A stretch of DNA of 64,000 nt from Salinarimonas sp. GTDB lineage: Bacteria; Pseudomonadota; Alphaproteobacteria; Rhizobiales; Beijerinckiaceae. The position numbers and the translations under genes are program-made. Below are positions 62,355 to 64,000 of the stretch, piece after piece; the first letter of the stretch is position 1, and each line of letters opens with the position of its first letter. The stretch lies in assembly GCF_040111675.1 (NCBI RefSeq), contig NZ_CP157794.1:1-64000 (forward strand). Direction: 5' to 3'. The notes beneath the pieces were generated by a model, which saw nothing but the letters and a program-made list of their open reading frames with translations, searched no databases and was not told where the DNA came from.

Positions 62355-63419
62355 CTATTCCGCCGCCTCGATCGGCGTGGCCGGGTCGAGCGGGGCGGAC
62401 GGCTCGAGGGACGGCGCGGGCTCCGCCTCTCCGGCGACGCGGGCGGCGCGCACCAGGCTCGGCGACAGGTTGAAGTAGCTCTTGAACTGGCGCGAGAAAT
62501 GCGCGGCGTCGCAGAAGCCGGTCTCGACCGCGATGGCCGTGACGGGCTTGCGGGTGTTCTCGAGCAGCCAGCGCGCGTGGCGCAGCCGCAGCTGGCGATA
62601 GACCACCGCCGGGCGCAGCCGCAGCCGGCCCTGGAACAGCCGCTCCAGCTGGCGCGTGGACAGCGCGAGCTTGCCGGCGATGGCGTCGATGGTCAGCGGC
62701 TCGGCGATGTTCTGCTCCATCAGCCGCAGCGCGCGCTTGACGCGCTCGTCGCCGATCCGGTCGAGGGCGAAGGCATGGGGCTGGGCGTCGCTCGCCGCGC
62801 GAGCGTGCTGGAGGAGCAGCACGTGCAGCGCCTTCTGCGCCACCGAGCGGCCGAGATGCTTCTCGATCAGGTAGGCCGCGAGATCCGCGACGCCCGCCCC
62901 GCCGGCGCAGGTGATGCGGTCGTGGTCGACGAGGAAGAGCTGGTCGGAGAGCGGCGTCGTGTCGTCGAACTCCGCCTCGTAGTCGGCGTGGTGATACCAG
63001 GAGACGCAGGCCCGCCGGCCCTTCATCAGGCCCGCGCGGGCGAGCACGAAGGAGCCCGTGCACACGCCGATCAGGGGCACGCCGGCGAGCGCCGCGGTCT
63101 TCAGGTAGGTCTCCGTCGCCGGGTCGATCTGCTGGCCGGCATGGAGCAGCCCGCCGACGACGACCACGTAGTCGAAGCTGCGCGGGTCGACGAAGGGCGC
63201 GGTGCGCCCGACGCTCAGCCCGCAGCTCGACCGCGTCGGCTCGCCGCTCCCCGCCATGATCGCCCAGGAGCAGCGGATCGGCCGCGAGCGATCGCCCTCG
63301 TCGGCGGCGAGCCGCAGCGGGTCGACGAAGAGCGAGAGCGCGGAGAGGGTGAAGTTCTGGGCCAGGATGAAACCGACGCGAAGCGCGAGCGCCGGGCGAA
63401 CGGGGGATTCGGGGAGCAT
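62355..63419 (-). CDS. GlxA-family transcriptional regulator (DJ-1/PfpI + AraC), GbdR-like
   Basis: 354 aa. The N-terminal class-I amidotransferase-like domain (RVGFILAQNFTLSALSLFVD; GVCTGSFVLARAGL near residue 117) is followed by an AraC helix-turn-helix (PLTIDAIAGKLALSTRQLER; the second at KPVTAIAVETGFCDAAHFSR). This architecture and the nearby sarcosine and GcvT-domain genes fit GbdR-type activators of glycine betaine, dimethylglycine and sarcosine catabolism. GGAGGA precedes the ATG. The specific ligand is inferred from context. Confidence 0.85.
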   Translation of the reverse strand: MLPESPVRPALALRVGFILAQNFTLSALSLFVDPLRLAADEGDRSRPIRCSWAIMAGSGEPTRSSCGLSVGRTAPFVDPRSFDYVVVVGGLLHAGQQIDPATETYLKTAALAGVPLIGVCTGSFVLARAGLMKGRRACVSWYHHADYEAEFDDTTPLSDQLFLVDHDRITCAGGAGVADLAAYLIEKHLGRSVAQKALHVLLLQHARAASDAQPHAFALDRIGDERVKRALRLMEQNIAEPLTIDAIAGKLALSTRQLERLFQGRLRLRPAVVYRQLRLRHARWLLENTRKPVTAIAVETGFCDAAHFSRQFKSYFNLSPSLVRAARVAGEAEPAPSLEPSAPLDPATPIEAAE

Positions 63420-63524
63420 CGGTTTCGTCCTCCATCTCCTCGTCCCGAAGGGGAGAGAAGCAGGGGTGAGGGAAGACCGTACGGCGGGCCCGCGGCTTCC
63501 GCCACGGGCCGGCCGCGCTCCCGA

Positions 63525-64000
63525 TCAGGCCCGGAGGCGCTGGTTGTCCGGGTCGAAGGGCGATTCGCCCACGACCATGGCGCGGTGCGGCTTGCCGAGC
63601 ACGACGATGTCGAGCTCGGTGCCGATCTCGGCGAGGTCCGGGCGGACCATGCCGAGCGCGATGGACTTGCCCGTCCGCCAGCCGAAGCCGCCGGAGGTGG
63701 CGCGGCCGACGAGCGCGCCGTTCTTGACGAGCGCCTCGTTGCCGCGGGCGTCGGCGTCGGTGACGTCGAAGACCTCGAGCGTGACGAACCGGTTCTCGAA
63801 GCCGCGCGCCTGCCAGGCGAGGAGCGCCTCGCGGCCGATGAAGTCCTCCTTGTCGAGCCGCACGAAGCGGTCGAGGCCGGATTCGAGCGCCGCGTACTCG
63901 ATCGAGAGCTCGCGCGGCAGCACGCGGTAGGACTTCTCGAGCCGCATCGAGTCCATGGCGCGCACGCCGTAGGGCTTGATGCCGTAGGCCTTGCCGGCCT
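63525..64000 (-). CDS. GcvT-domain protein, C-terminal part (dimethylglycine/sarcosine dehydrogenase-like), cut by window edge
   Basis: The frame is open to base 64000, so the N-terminus is missing. The visible part is the end of an aminomethyltransferase domain: GVRAMDSMRLEKSYRVLPRE, RLDKEDFIGREALL, then LVGRATSGGFGWRTGKSIAL. In dimethylglycine and sarcosine dehydrogenases this domain follows an FAD oxidoreductase half and hands the methyl group to THF. The adjacent GbdR-type regulator and nearby sox genes favour that reading, but a stand-alone GcvT cannot be excluded. Confidence 0.75.
   Translation of the reverse strand, partial: AGKAYGIKPYGVRAMDSMRLEKSYRVLPRELSIEYAALESGLDRFVRLDKEDFIGREALLAWQARGFENRFVTLEVFDVTDADARGNEALVKNGALVGRATSGGFGWRTGKSIALGMVRPDLAEIGTELDIVVLGKPHRAMVVGESPFDPDNQRLRA

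Noticed and set aside
63435..63475. Short C/G-run sequence upstream of the GlxA regulator as a terminator
   Set aside because: The stem is short and imperfect with no T-run; at most it is a relative of the repeat at 11526-11676.
1..64000. tRNA, rRNA, CRISPR arrays, insertion sequences and integrases
   Set aside because: I looked for spaced repeats, CCA-ending clover-leaf arms and transposase motifs (DDE, tyrosine recombinase) and found none. Without a folding program small RNAs may be missed.

Overview
The window is a very GC-rich (roughly 70% or more) chromosomal segment from an alphaproteobacterium. Gene content (phenylacetate degradation, tandem Dpp-type transporters, heterotetrameric sarcosine oxidase, a NuoE/NuoF-fused NAD-dependent formate dehydrogenase of the kind known from methylotrophs) points to Hyphomicrobiales (Rhizobiales), possibly near Salinarimonas or Methylobacterium. 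The genus is inference. I find no tRNA, rRNA, CRISPR array, transposase or integrase. Coding density is high.

Layout. 1-1860: end of an HlyD-type adaptor, then a creatininase-like hydrolase and a RidA protein (minus). 1994-8847: PaaX regulator, a thiolase, paaABCDE and an extra PaaA/PaaC-like diiron protein: the ring-1,2-epoxidase of aerobic phenylacetyl-CoA degradation. 8885-22992: a DUF1176-like secreted protein, gamma-glutamyltransferase, an M20 amidohydrolase, and two peptide ABC transporter modules, only the second with ATPases. 23150-24846: a lower-GC island with a cytoplasmic-looking subtilase that needs a -1 frame change, plus an 81-aa partner ORF. 24871-30158: O-antigen-ligase-like protein, flavin oxidoreductase, MOSC protein and small proteins. 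30264-31775: a second lower-GC island holding an AvcD-type anti-phage dCTP deaminase. 31808-38444: leuC, rplS and formate dehydrogenase (two genes). 38613-41005: an oxidoreductase, a methyltransferase and two small membrane proteins. 41094-50203: a carbohydrate/stress cluster (GAPDH, P-type ATPase, beta-phosphoglucomutase/trehalose-phosphatase fusion, GH65 phosphorylase, D-2-hydroxyacid dehydrogenase). 50297-52370: GNAT and leucyl aminopeptidase. 52431-59837: soxBDAG-sdaA-purU. 60155-62347: trkH-trkA. 62355-64000: GlxA/GbdR-type regulator and the end of a GcvT-domain (dimethylglycine/sarcosine dehydrogenase-like) protein.

How they fit. Sarcosine oxidase yields glycine and methylene-THF; SdaA takes serine to pyruvate; PurU frees formate from formyl-THF; the formate dehydrogenase 14 kb away can oxidise it to CO2 with NAD+. 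GGT, the peptide importers and the M20 enzyme look like peptide or gamma-glutamyl scavenging. The GH65/beta-PGM/OtsB set looks like a trehalose (or related disaccharide) cycle. The two low-GC islands (subtilase pair and AvcD) are the best places for accessory or defence functions; the subtilase pair is the least described.
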